A program made the translations under genes and the position numbers. Source: Streptomyces sp. TLI_053 (GTDB lineage Bacteria; Actinomycetota; Actinomycetes; Streptomycetales; Streptomycetaceae). From it: a stretch of 64,000 bases of DNA. Within the stretch, counting starts at the first letter, position 1. Each line of letters begins with the position of its first letter. The stretch covers positions 372,001-436,000 of the forward strand of contig NZ_LT629775.1 of NCBI RefSeq assembly GCF_900105395.1, in the 5' to 3' direction. Under the pieces are notes generated by a model, which saw only the letters and a list, made by a program, of their open reading frames with translations, was not told where the DNA came from and searched no databases. Shown one piece after another: positions 1 to 12,300 of this stretch.

Positions 1-3000
1 CACGTCGAGGGGGACCGCGTCGGGCGGGGGCCAGGTGCCGACCGGTTCGGTCGTGTCGTCCCGGTCGGACGTGTCGTCCCGGCCGGTCGTGTCGTCCCGG
101 TCGGCCGAGGGCTCCCGGGGGCCGACCGCGCCGGTCGCGTGCCGGGTCCAGGGCCGTTCGGCGGAGCCGGGGGCGGCCTCGGGCCGGGAGTGGAACTCCA
201 CCGGGCGCCGTCCCGTGCCGTCCTCGGCACCCACCCGTACGCGCAGTTGCACCGCCTGATCGTCGGGCAGCAGCAGCGGGGCGGCGAGGGTCAGCTCCTC
301 CACGAGGGCGCAGCCGAGGCGGCGGCCCACGTGCGCGGCCAGCTCCACGAGGGCCGCGCCGGGCACGATCACGGCTCCGGCCACGGCGTGGTCGACGAGC
401 CAGGGGTGGGTGGCCGGGGAGAGCCGGCCGGTGAAGAGCGTGCCCGCGTCGTCGGGCAGTTCGACCGCGGCGCCGAGCAGCGGGTGGTCCACGGCGGACT
501 GGCCGACGGCCGCCTGGTCCCGGTCGGCCGGCACGGCGTCGAGCCAGTAGCGGCGGCGCTGGAAGGCGTAGGCGGGCAGGTCCACCCGCCGGGCGCCGGT
601 TCCGGCGAACAACCGCTCCCAGTCGACCCGCAGGCCCCGGACGTGTGCCTCGGCGAGCGCGAGCTGGAACCGGTGGAGTCCTCCGGCCCCGCGTCGCAGG
701 GTGTCGAGCAGCAGCGTGTCGGGGGCGCCGGCGTCGGCAGCCGTGTCCTCGATCGCGTACATCAGGGCGGGCTGGGGGCCGGACTCGACGAAGACGCGGT
801 GCCCGGCCGCGAGGAGCGAGCGGGTCGCCCGCTCGAACTCGACGGTCTGCCGGATGTTGCGGTACCAGTACTCAGCGTCCAGGGACTTCGTGTCCAGCAG
901 GCCGCCGGTCACGCTGGACCAGTACGGCACGGCACCTGCGAGGGGGGTGATCCCGTCCAGGTCGGAAAGCAGGCGCTCGCGGATCTGCTCCACGTGCGAG
1001 GAGTGCGACGCGAAGTCGGTCTCGATGCGAGTCGCCCACACGCCTTCCTCAAGGAGTTGCGCCACCAGTGCCGCCACCGCGTCCGCGTCACCCGACACCG
1101 CCACCGACGAAGGGCCGTTCACCGCCGCCACCGAGAGCCGGCCCGCCCACGGGGCGATGCGCTCCCGTGCCACGTCTGCCGGCAGGGGCACCGATGCCAT
1201 CCCGCCACGGCCCGCCAACGCCCCCACCGCGCGGGAACGCAGCGCCACCACCCGCGCCCCGTCGTCGATGCTCAGACCGCCCGCCACCACCGCCGCGGCG
1301 ATCTCGCCCTGGGAATGGCCCACCACCGCGTCCGGCACCACACCGAACGAACGCCACACCTCCGCCAACGACACCATCACCGCCCACAGCACCGGCTGCA
1401 CCACATCCACCCGCGCCAACAGCGCCTCCGAACCCAACGCCTCCACCAACGACCAGTCCACGTACGGCGCCAGAGCACGCCCGCACTCCGCCATCCGCCC
1501 CGCGAACACCGCAGACCCGGCCAGCAGCTCCGCGGCCATCCCCACCCACTGCGAACCCTGACCCGGGAACACCAGCACCGAACGACCCGGGACCGGCCCA
1601 CCGCCGACCCTCACGGCCGCCGAGCCCACGCCCCGCGACAGGGCGGCGACACCGGCCAGCAGCTCGCCCCGGTCCGCCCCCACCACCACCGCACGCTCCG
1701 CGAACCGCGAACGCCCTGCCACCAGTGAGAGACCCACGTCCGCCACGCTCAGGCCCGGGTCCGCCACCACCCGCTCGTGCAGCGCCGTCGCCTGGGCGCG
1801 CAGCGCGTCCGGAGTGCGCGCCGACAGGATCCAGGGAACGGCGGGGAGTACCGGTTCCGGCGTGGCGGGCCCGTCGGAGGCCGCCGGGTCGGCCGGGGCC
1901 TGTTCGAGGACGACGTGGGCGTTGGTCCCACTGGCGCCGAAGGAGGACACCCCGGCCCGGCGCGGACGGCCCGTCTCCGGCCAGGGGGCGGCCTCGGTGA
2001 GCAGGGAGACGGCTCCCTCGGTCCAGTCGATCCGGGACGAGGGACGGTCGACGTGCAGGGTGCGCGGCATCACGCCGTGCCGCATCGCGAGCACCGACTT
2101 GATCACCCCGCCGACGCCTGCGGCGGCCTGGGTGTGGGACAGGTTGGACTTCAGCGATCCCAGCCGCAACGGCCGCCCGGCGGGCCGGTCCTGCCCGTAC
2201 GCGGCCATGAGCGCCTGCGCCTCGATGGGGTCGCCGAGGACGGTGCCGGTGCCGTGCGCCTCCACCATGTCGACCTCGGACGGGGCGAGTCCGGCACGGG
2301 CGAGCGCCGCGTTGATGACGCGCTGCTGCGCGGGCCCGTTCGGGGCGGTCAGGCCGTTGCTGGCGCCGTCCTGGTTGACGGCCGAGCCGCGGACGACGGC
2401 CAGGACCGGGTGCCCGTTGCGGCGGGCGTCCGAGAGCCGTTCGAGCAGGAGCAGGCCGAGGCCCTCCCCGAACCCGGCTCCGTCCGCCGCGGACGAGAAG
2501 GACTTGCTGCGCCCGTCGGGTGCCAGGCCGCGCTGACGGCTGAATCCGACGTACAGGCCGGGCGTGGACATCACGGTCACCCCGCCGGCCAGGGCGAGGG
2601 TGGTGTCGCCGTCGCGCAGCCCCTGGCAGGCGAGGTGGACGGCGACCAGGGAGGACGAGCAGGCGGTGTCCAGGGTGACCGCCGGGCCTTCCAGGCCCAG
2701 CGTGTAGGCGATCCGGCCCGAGGCCACGCTGGGAATGGTGCCGGTGCCGAGGAAGCCTTCCACTTCCTCGGGCACCCGGCCGAGCCGGGAGCCGTACTCG
2801 CTGTAGATCACTCCGGTGTAGACGCCGGTGCGGCTGCCGCGCAGGGTCGTCGGGTCGATGCCCGCGCGTTCCACCACCTCCCAGGAGGCTTCCAGCAGCA
2901 GCCGCTGCTGCGGGTCCATGGCCAGGGCCTCCCGCGGGGAGATGCCGAAGAAGCCGGCGTCGAAGCCGGTCGCGTCGTGGAGGAAGCCGCCTTCACGGAC

Positions 3001-3279
3001 GTAGAAGGTGCCGGGGGCGTCGGGGTCGGCGTCGAAGCCGCCCTCGACGTCCCAGCCGCGGTCGGTGGGGAACGGCGAGACCGCGTCGCGTTCCTTGAGC
3101 AGCAGCTCCCACAGGTCTTCCGGGGTACGCACGCCACCGGGGTAGCGGCAGCTCATCGCCACGACGGCGATGGGCTCGGCGGATTCGTCGCGCAGCCGTC
3201 GGTTCTCCTGCTGCAGGCGCTGGTTGTCCAGCAGCGAGGCTCGCAGGGCGGCGACCACCTGGTCCGTGTCGGTGGGCAT
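1..3279 (-). CDS. bafAV: Modular type I PKS, module 11 (KS-AT-DH...), partial; BafAV-like
   Basis: The 5' part of a polyketide synthase gene; 1093 codons are visible and the left edge cuts it inside the DH. Seen: N-terminal coiled-coil docking helix (about residues 5-31, [10 protein letters not shown]... type), KS (33-455, active-site TACSSS near 206), AT (560-860, GHSQG near 655, FASHS near 755) and the start of a DH ([11 protein letters not shown] near 961). A conserved KS motif reads KSNLSHT instead of KSNIGHT, so a Ser precedes the catalytic His. The start is ATG 3279, with AAGGAG at 3292-3297 (12-nt spacer); an in-frame GTG at 3318 overlaps the stop of the preceding gene but has no good RBS, and ATG 3279 aligns with PikAIV-type docking starts. 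Inferred role: last extension module, adding C1/C2 and forming the C2=C3 alkene of a bafilomycin/hygrolidin macrolide. The KR, ACP and thioesterase expected of a final module would lie outside the window. The FASHS motif leaves methylmalonyl versus methoxymalonyl open. Confidence 0.9.
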   Translation of the reverse strand, partial: MPTDTDQVVAALRASLLDNQRLQQENRRLRDESAEPIAVVAMSCRYPGGVRTPEDLWELLLKERDAVSPFPTDRGWDVEGGFDADPDAPGTFYVREGGFLHDATGFDAGFFGISPREALAMDPQQRLLLEASWEVVERAGIDPTTLRGSRTGVYTGVIYSEYGSRLGRVPEEVEGFLGTGTIPSVASGRIAYTLGLEGPAVTLDTACSSSLVAVHLACQGLRDGDTTLALAGGVTVMSTPGLYVGFSRQRGLAPDGRSKSFSSAADGAGFGEGLGLLLLERLSDARRNGHPVLAVVRGSAVNQDGASNGLTAPNGPAQQRVINAALARAGLAPSEVDMVEAHGTGTVLGDPIEAQALMAAYGQDRPAGRPLRLGSLKSNLSHTQAAAGVGGVIKSVLAMRHGVMPRTLHVDRPSSRIDWTEGAVSLLTEAAPWPETGRPRRAGVSSFGASGTNAHVVLEQAPADPAASDGPATPEPVLPAVPWILSARTPDALRAQATALHERVVADPGLSVADVGLSLVAGRSRFAERAVVVGADRGELLAGVAALSRGVGSAAVRVGGGPVPGRSVLVFPGQGSQWVGMAAELLAGSAVFAGRMAECGRALAPYVDWSLVEALGSEALLARVDVVQPVLWAVMVSLAEVWRSFGVVPDAVVGHSQGEIAAAVVAGGLSIDDGARVVALRSRAVGALAGRGGMASVPLPADVARERIAPWAGRLSVAAVNGPSSVAVSGDADAVAALVAQLLEEGVWATRIETDFASHSSHVEQIRERLLSDLDGITPLAGAVPYWSSVTGGLLDTKSLDAEYWYRNIRQTVEFERATRSLLAAGHRVFVESGPQPALMYAIEDTAADAGAPDTLLLDTLRRGAGGLHRFQLALAEAHVRGLRVDWERLFAGTGARRVDLPAYAFQRRRYWLDAVPADRDQAAVGQSAVDHPLLGAAVELPDDAGTLFTGRLSPATHPWLVDHAVAGAVIVPGAALVELAAHVGRRLGCALVEELTLAAPLLLPDDQAVQLRVRVGAEDGTGRRPVEFHSRPEAAPGSAERPWTRHATGAVGPREPSADRDDTTGRDDTSDRDDTTEPVGTWPPPDAVPLDV
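1290..1591. repeat. Homogenised AT segment in module 11
   Basis: DNA encoding the N-terminal half of the module-11 AT, from the GHSQG region to GQGSQWVGM. Over about 280 bp it differs from the module-10 copy at only a few bases (for example CAG for CAA in the stretch encoding LLAGSAV). The C-terminal half of the same AT, with FASHS and SGPQPALMY, is clearly different, so the similarity ends inside the domain. Confidence 0.75.
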
Positions 3280-3310
3280 GGGGTTGGTCTTCTCCTTCTG
3301 CGGCTGTCGG

Positions 3311-6300
3311 TCAGTCACGTTCGCCGCCCAGGGCCATCCGGACGAGTTCGTCGACGGCCATGGCGTTGATGTCGGCGGCGGCGGGAGCCGGCGTGTCCGG
3401 TGTCTCCGGCCGGTCCGCGAGGTGCGCCTCGGTGGCCTTCCCGGTGCCGACGGGGTCGCCGGCCCCGTCGGGTACCAGGCGCCCGCTGAGGTGGGCGGCG
3501 ACGGCGGCCGGGGTGGGGTGGTCGAAGACCAGGGTCGCGGGCAGCCGGCGGCCGGTGGCGGCGCTGAGGCGGTTGCGGAGTTCGACGGAGGTGAGCGAGT
3601 CGAAGCCGAGGTCCTTGAACGCCTGGTCCGGGTCGACGGCCCCGGCTCCGCCGTGGCCGAGGACCTCGGCGGCCCGGCTCCGTACCAGCTCGAGCAGGGT
3701 GGCGACGCGTTCCTCCGGGGTGAGGCCGGTCAGCCGGCGGCGCAGCGAGTCCGCTCCGGCGGCGTCGGCCCCGGACGCCGGGCGGCGTGCGGTGCCGGGG
3801 ACCAGGGCGGAGAGCAGGGCCGGAACGGGTCCGGTCCGGGCAGCCGTCCGGAGCCGGCCGAGGTCGATCCTGACCGGGACGAGCAGCGGTTCGTCCAGCG
3901 TGAGCGCCGCGTCGAACATGGCCAGACCCTCGTCGCTGCCGATGGCCGCCGTACCTCCCCGGGACATCCGCCGCAGGTCGGCGGCGGTGAGCGTGCCGGT
4001 CATGGTGCTGCGGCGCTCCCACAGGCCCCAGGCGAGGGACTGGGCGGGCAGTCCCAGGGCCCGGCGGTGCTGGGCGAGCGCGTCGAGGAAGGCGTTGGCG
4101 GCCGCGTAGTTGGCCTGCCCGGCGTTGCCGACCGTCGCGGACGCGGAGGAGAACAGGACGAAGGCCGACAGCGGCAGATCACGGGTGAGGGCGTGCAGGT
4201 TGAGGGCCGCGTCGACCTTGGGCCGCAGGACGTGGCGCATCCGCCCGGGGGTCAGCGATTCGACCGTCCCGTCGTCCAGGACGCCGGCCGCGTGGACGAC
4301 CGCGCTCAGCGGACGGTCGGCGGGGACACCGGCGAGCAGCGCGGCGAGCGCGTCCCGGTCGGCGACGTCGCAGGCCGCCACGTCCACCCGGGCGCCGAGG
4401 CCGCGCAGTTCGGCGGCGAGGTCGGCCAGGCCCGGGGCGTCCGCGCCCCGCCTGCCGACGAGCAGCAGGTTCCGTACGCCGTGCGCGGTCACGAGGTGCT
4501 GTGCCACCAGGCCGCCGAGCGTGCCGCCGGCCCCGGTGACGAGGACGGTTCCCCCGGTCGCGGCGATGCCGGACGGCGTGTCCGGGGCCTGGTCGGGGTC
4601 CGTCGCGACGGTGGCCCTGGTGAGGCGGGCGGCGAGCAGCTCCCCGCCGCGTATCGCCAGTTGGGGTTCCGTTCCGGCCAGTGCCCGGGGCAGCAGGCCG
4701 GTCACGGCCGCCGGGTCGTCGGTGTCGATCAGCAGGAAGCGGTCCGGATGCTCGGACTGGGCGGAGCGGACCAGGCCGCGGACCGCCGCGCCGGTGAGGT
4801 CGGTGACGTCTTCACCGGCCGCCGTGGACACCGCGCCCCGGGTGACGAGCACGAGCCGGGTGCCGTCGTCCCACCGCGGGTCGGCCAGCCAGTCCTGGAC
4901 GAGCCGCAGGGCGTCGTCGAGGGCGGTGTGCACGGATGCGGCGTCGGGCGGGACCGGGAGTTCCGGGGCGTGGTCGCACCACGCCAGCACGGCGGCGGGC
5001 GACGGCGCTCCGCCGTCCAGCGCGGCACCGAGCGCGGCCAGGTCCGGATAGCTGTCCGGGAAGAGGTCCCGGCCGCCGAGGACCGCCCAGTGCCCGAGGG
5101 CGTCGGCGGGTGCGGTGGCGGGCGCCGCCGACCACCGCAGCCGGTAGAGGGACTCCGGGCCCGCGCCCGGGCGGAGGGTGTCGAGGTCGACCGGGCGGAC
5201 GGCGAGCGCCTCGACCGACGCGACCGGGAGGCCGTTCGGGTCGGTCGCGTCGATCGACACCGATCCGTCGGGCCGGAGACCGAGCCGCACCCTGAGCACG
5301 GTGGCTCCGGAGGCGTGCAGCCTGATTCCGCTCCAGGAGAACGGCAGTCCGGCGGAGGGCCGGTCCGGGTCGGGTCCGTCCTCCTGCTGGGCGCGCAGGA
5401 ACAGCCCCTGGAGGGCAGCGTCCAGGAGGGCGGGGTGCACACCGTAGGCGGAGGCGGACCGGTGCTGGTCCTCGGGCAGGCGTACCTCGGTGAGGATCTC
5501 CTCGCCCCGGCGCCAGGCCGTGGTGAGCCCGCGGAAGGCGGGTCCGTAGCCGTACCCGGAGGCGTCGAACCGCTCGTACAGGTCGTCGACGGGGATCGGG
5601 ACGGCGCCGGGCGGGGGCCAGGCGCCGGCGTCGTCCGGTGCGGGAGCGGACCCCGGCTCACGGGTCGTGGCGTCGGCGGTGAGTACGCCGGTCGCGTGCG
5701 CGGTCCAGTGCTGGGTCGCCGCGTCCTCCCGGCAGGAGAACAGGTCCAGCGAGCGGCTGCCGTGCGCGTCCGCGGCGCCCACCCGCACTTGCAGGCGGAC
5801 GGCGGTGTCGGCGGGTATCAACAGCGGTGACTGAAGTGTCAGTTCCTCCACCGTGCGGCATCCGGCCTCGTCCGCGGCGCGGACCGCGAGTTCCGCGAAG
5901 GCCGCGCCGGGCAGCAGGACCGTACCGGCCACGGCGTGGTCGGCGAGCCAGGGGTGGGTACGCAGCGACAGCCGGCCGGTGAGCACGAGTTCACCGGTGT
6001 CGGCCAGCTCGACGGCCGCTCCGAGGACGGGGTGGTCGGCCGGGTCGAGCCCGGCCGAGCTGACATCGGCCGCCGTGGTGGGCGCGGACTCGGGCCAGTA
6101 GCGGGTGCGCTGGAAGGCGTACGTCGGCAGGTCCACCCGGCGGGCCTCCGGGAACGCCCCCGACCAGTCCACCCCCAACCCCCGCTCCCACGCACGGCCC
6201 ACCGCACGCAGCACCTGCTCGCGACCGCCCTCGCCACGGCGCAACGTCCCCAGCACCGCCGCGTCCACCCCCGCGGCCTCCACCGACTCCCCCACCGCGA

Positions 6301-9300
6301 CCGACAGCACCGCATGCGGGCTGGACTCGACGAAGAACCGGAAGCCCTCGCCCAGCAGCGTCGTGGTCGCCCGCTCGAACTCCACGGTCTCCCGCAGATT
6401 GCGGTACCAGTACTCCGCGTCAAGGGACTTCGTGTCCAGCCAACCACCCGTCACCGTCGAGAAGAACGCCACCGAACCGGTGACAGGGGTGACGTCGTCC
6501 AGGTCGGACAGCAGACGCTCGCGGAGCTCCTCCACATGGACGGAGTGCGACGCGTAATCGACCTCGATCAGACGTGCCCGCACCCCCTTCCCCACCAACT
6601 CCTCGACGAACGCGGTGACCGCGTCGGCGTCACCGGACACCACCGTCGACGACGGACCGTTCACCGCCGCCACCGACAACCGGCCCCCCAACCGCTCCCG
6701 CACCGCCTCCACCGGCAACGGCACCGACGCCATACCGCCACGACCCGCCAAGACCTTGATCGCACGGGAACGCAGCGCCACCACCCGCGCCCCGTCCTCC
6801 ACACTCAGACCACCAGCCACACAGGCCGCCGCGATCTCACCCTGCGAATGGCCCACCACCGCGTCCGGCACCACACCGAACGAACGCCACACCTCCGCCA
6901 ACGACACCATCACCGCCCACAGCACCGGCTGCACCACATCCACCCGCGCCAACAGCGCCTCCGAACCCAACGCCTCCACCAACGACCAGTCCACGTACGG
7001 CGCCAGAGCACGCCCGCACTCCGCCATCCGCCCCGCGAACACCGCAGACCCGGCCAACAGCTCCGCGGCCATCCCCACCCACTGCGAACCCTGACCCGGG
7101 AACACCAGCACCGAACGACCCTCGACCGGGCGACCGCCGTCCCACGTTCCCGAATCGTCGTCGGCCATCTGGCCCAGCAGGGTGCGAAGTCGGTCCCCGT
7201 TCCCGACCAGTGCCTTCCGGTACTCGAAGGCGGTGCGCGTGCGCAGGGCGGATCCGATGTCGCGCGGGTCGCCGCCGGGGTTGCCGTCCAGGTGGCGGCG
7301 CAGGCGGTCGGCCTGGAGACGAAGTGCCTGCGGGCTCTTCGCCGACAGCAGCCAGGGCACCGCCGGCAGGGGGGTGCGCTCGGCCGGCGGACCGTCGTCC
7401 TCCGGAGGGGTGTGTTCGAGGATGGTGTGGACGTTGGTGCCGCTCAGACCGAACGAGGACACCCCGGCCCGGAACGGGCGGCCGTGGGACGGCCACGGCC
7501 GCTGCTCGGTCGCGAGGGCCAGCGCGCCGCGCGTCCAGTCCACGTGGCTGGAGGGCGTGCCGACGTGCAGGGTGCGGGGCACCTGCCCGTGCTGCATGGA
7601 CAGCACCGTCTTGATGACCCCCGCCACACCCGACGCCGCCTGGGCGTGGCCGAGGTTGGACTTGAGGGAGCCGACCAGCAGGGGCCGTTCGGCGGGCCGG
7701 TCCTGACCGTAGGTGGCCAGCAGGGCCTGCGCCTCGATGGGGTCGCCGAGGGTGGTGCCGGTGCCGTGCGCCTCCACCACGTCGACCTCGGACGCCGACA
7801 GCCCCGCGTCCGCGAGCGCCGCCCGGATCACCCGCTGCTGCGACGGGCCGTTGGGGGCGGAGAGTCCGTTGCTGGCGCCGTCCTGGTTGACGGCGGAGCC
7901 GCGGACCACCGCAAGCACCGGGTGTCCGTTGCGGCGGGCGTCCGACAGCCGCTCCAGCAGCAGGACGCCGACGCCCTCGCCCATGCCCATGCCGTCCGCG
8001 TCGTCCGAGAAGGCCTTGCAGCGGCCGTCCTCGGCGAGTCCCCGTTGACGGGAGAAGCTGATCAGGGCGCCGGGCGTCGCCATCAGGGCGACGCCGCCGA
8101 CCAGGGCGAGGGAGCAGTCGCCGCCGCGCAGGGCCCGGCCGGCGTAGTGCATGGCGACGAGCGAGGAGGAGCAGGCCGTGTCGACGGTCACCGCGGGGCC
8201 TTCGAGGCCCAGGGTGTAGGCGACCCGGCCGGACACGACGCTGGGTGCGCTGCCGGTGAGCAGGTGGCCGTCCCCCTCCTCCGACCGGGCGACGACGGCC
8301 GCGTAGTCGGCGTAGTTGACGCCGGTGAACACGCCGGTGCGGCTGCCGCGCAGGGCGACCGGGTCGATGGCGGCGCGTTCGATCGCCTCCCAGCTGGTCT
8401 CCAGCAGCAGCCGCTGCTGCGGGTCCATGGCCAGGGCCTCGCGCGGCGAGATGCCGAAGAACTCCGCGTCGAAGTCCGCCGCGTCGTGCAGGAAGCCGCC
8501 CCGCCGGGTGGTCGAGGTGCCGGCGCGGTCGGGGTCGGGGTCGTAGAGGGACTCGATGTCCCAGCCGCGGTCGACGGGCAGGTCCGAGACGGCGTCGCCA
8601 CCGGCGGCGAGCAGGCTCCACAGGTCTTCCGGGGTGCCGATGCCGCCGGGGAAGCGGCAGGCCATGGACACGATCGCGATCGGCTCGTCGTCGGAAGCGG
8701 GCGCGGGCGGGTTCGCGGCGGCGTCCGGGTCGCCGGGGCGCGGCTCGCCGGCCTGCCGGTCGAGCAGTTCGGCGCGGACCTCCCGGGCGAGCGCGATGGA
8801 CGACGGGTGGTCGAAGATCAGGGTGGACGGCAGCCGCAGTCCGGTGGCGGTGTTGAGCCGGTTGCGGAGTTCGACCGCGGTGAGGGAGGCGAAGCCCAGG
8901 TCCTGGAAGGCCGCGCCGGGCCGGATCGCGTCCACCGAGGGATGGCCGAGGACGGCCGCCGCGTGGGTGCGGACCAGGTCGAGCAGCAGGCGGTGCTGTT
9001 CGGACTCGGCGAGGCCGGCCAGCCGTTGGCGCAGCAGCGCGGCGGCGGGTGCCGCCGTGTCGCCGGTCGAGGCCTCCAGGGCGCGACGGGCTTCGGGGAC
9101 GCCGGTGAGCAGCGGGCTGGGGCGGATGGAGGTGAAGACGGCGGCGAACTGCTCCCAGTCGACGTCGGCGACGGCGAGTACGGTCTCGTCGTCGTCCAGT
9201 GCCTGTTGCAGGGCGTGGACGGCGAGGTCGGGGGCGATCCTGGGCAGGCCGTGCTGCTCCAGGTTGAACAGGTCGGCGTCCGCTCCGGCGAGGCGGTCCT

Positions 9301-12300
9301 GCCAGGGGTTCTCGGCCTGCCAGATGCCCCAGTCGACGGTGGTGGCGGTGAGGCCGCGGGCCCGGCGGTGCTGGGCCAGGGCGTCGAGGTAGGCGTTGGC
9401 CGCGGCGTACGCGCCGTGGTCGCCGCTGCCCCAGACCCCGGCGATCGAGGAGAACAGGACGAAGGCGTCGAGTTCGCGGTCGAGCAGGGCGTCGAGGTGT
9501 TCGGCGCCGGCGGCCTTGGCGGCGACGATCTGTTCGAACGCGGACATCGGTGTGGCGTCCAGGGGGGCGAGCGCGACGAAGGCGGCCGCGTGGACGACCG
9601 CGGTGACCGGGTCGCCCGCCGTCTCCAGGCCGGTGAGCAGCGCCGCCACGGCCTGACGGTCCGCCAGGTCGCAGACGGGCAGCGTCAGCCGTACGCCGAG
9701 GGCGGCCAGTTCCGCGGCGAGTTCGGCCGCGCCGGGTGCCTGGGGGCCGCGGCGGCCGGGCAGGACGAGGTGGGTGGCACCGCCGCGGGCCAGCCAGCGG
9801 GCGAGGTGCGGGCCGACGGCTCCGGTGCCGCCGGTCAGCAGGACGGTGCCGCGGGGCTTCCAGTGCTCCGTACGGCCGTCGGTCCGGGGGGCGCGCCGCA
9901 GCCGGCGGGCCAGCAGGCCGGTGGGGCGCAGGGCGAGCTGGTCCTCGCGGCCGGCGCCGTCCGTGCCGGGGCCGGAGGCCGTCAGTACCGCGACGAGCCG
10001 GGCCCCGGCGCGGGCGTCGAGGTCCGGCGGCAGGTCGACGAGTCCGCCCCAGCGGGCGGACAGTTCCAGCGCGGCCACCAGTCCGGTGCCCCAGACCAGT
10101 GCCTGGCGGGGGTGGGTGACCGGGTCGTCCGGGCCCGTGGACACGGCCCCGGTGGTGGCGCACCAGAGGGGTGCCGCGAGGGCGAGGTCGCCCAGGGCCT
10201 GCACCAGGGCGACGGTGAGTGCCGTCCCCGTGGGCAGGGCCGGGTGGTCGGGGTGGGGCCGGTCGTCGGCGGCCAGCAGCGACAGCACACCCGTCGGGAC
10301 GCGGTCGCCGAGGGCGGTGGCGAGCGTGTCCGCGAGGTCCGTGCGGCGGACGGCGTCGGCCGTGAGTTCGGCGGTGACGACGGTGGCGCCCGCCTCGGTG
10401 AGGGCGAGCAGCGGGCCGCGTACCCGTGCGTCGTCGGCGTGTCCGGCGGGCAGGACGACGAGCCAGGTGCCGACGGCGGGGGTGGCGGCCGGCGGGTCGG
10501 GCAGGGGCTGCCAGCCGACGCGGTAGCGCCAGGAGTCGACGACGCTCTCGTCGCGTCGTTGTTTGCGCCAGCCGCGCAGGGCGGGCAGGACGGGGGCGAG
10601 GGCCTCCTCGTCGACGGCGAGGCGGGCGGCGATCTCGGCCGGGGCGTCGTGGTCGACCATGTGCCAGAAGGCCGTGTCGTGCGGGTCGGCGGCGGCCGGT
10701 CCGGGGTCGGGCGCGGCCTCCGGCTCCAGCCAGTAGCGCCGCAGCTGGAAGGGGTATCCGGGCAGGGCGGTCGGGCGGGCGCCGGTGCCGTCGTACACCG
10801 CGGACCAGTCGACGGCCGCGCCCTCCACCCACAGTTCGGCGGCCGAGCGCAGGGCCCGGCGCAGTCCGCCGTCGTCGCGGCGCAGGGTGCCGACGACCAC
10901 GGGCGGCTCCTCGGCGCCGGTGGCCTCGACGGTGTCCTGGAGGGCCATGGTGAGCACCGGGTGCGGCGACACCTCGACGAAGACCTCGTGGCCCTGCTCG
11001 ACCAGGGCGCGTACGGCCGCGTCGAAGCGGACGGTCCCGCGGAGGTTGCGGTACCAGTAGTCGGCGTCCATGACCGTGGTGTCGAGCCGGTCGCCGGTGA
11101 CGGTGGAGAAGAGCGGGATCCGGGCCGGGAGCGGGCGTACGCCGGCCAGCGCGGTCAGCACCTCGGACCTGATTCCTTCGACCTGGGCCGAGTGCGAGGC
11201 GTAGTCCACGGGTACGGACCGGGCCCGTACGCCCCGGGCGGCGCAGTGGGCGAGCAGTTCGGCCAGGGCACCCGGCTCCCCCGAGACCACCACGGCGGCG
11301 GGCCCGTTGACGGCGGCCAGCGACAGCTTCTCGGCCCAGGGGGCGATCTCGGCGCGGACCCGGTCCTCGGGCAGGGACACCGCGACCATGCCGCCGAGTC
11401 CGGCGAGTGCCCGGATGGCCCGGCTGCGCAGGGCGACGACCTTCGCCCCGTCCTCCAGGCTCAGCGCCCCCGCCACCACGGCGGCGGCGATCTCGCCCTG
11501 GCTGTGCCCGACCACGGCGTCGGGCCGGACGCCCCAGGACTCCCAGTGCGCGGCCAGGGACACCATCACCGCCCACAGCACCGGCTGCACCACGTCCACC
11601 CGCTCCAGGGAGGGTGCCCCGGGCGCGCCCTCCAGGACGACGGGGAGCCGCCAGTCGACATGGGCGGAGAGGGCGGCGTCACAGGCGGCGAGGCGGTCCC
11701 GGAAGGCGGGGCTGGTGGCGAGCAGGTCCTGTGCCATGCCGGCCCACTGGGAGCCCTGGCCGGGGAACACCAGGGCCGTCCGGCCCTCGACGACCCGGCC
11801 GGTGCCCACGACGACGTCGGCGGGCGCGGCCGGGGCGGGGTCCGGGGCGGGGCCGGTGGGGACGTCCGTGCCCGGGCCGGACAGGGCGGCGAGGCCGTCC
11901 AGCAGTTCGGGGTGTCCGTCGCCGATCACCACGGCCCGGTGCTCGAAGGCGGACCGGGTGGTCGCCAGCGAGAACCCGATGTCGGCCGGCCGTGCGGGCG
12001 TGTCCGTGGCGAGCCGGGCACGCAGCCGGGCCGCCTGGCCCCCGAGCGCGGAGGCGGTGCGGCCGGAGAGCACCCAGGGCAGCACGGCCCCGGGGGCGCC
12101 CGGCGCGGCCGCGGTGTCCGGCCCGTCGGTCGCTGCTTCCGGTCCGTCGGCCGGTTCGGGCTCCGGTGCCTGTTCGAGGACGACGTGCGCGTTGGTGCCG
12201 CTCATGCCGAACGAGGACACCCCGGCCCGGCGCGGCCGGTCGAGCGCGGGCCAGTCACGGGCCTCGGTGAGGAGTTCGACGGCGCCCGAGGACCACTCGG

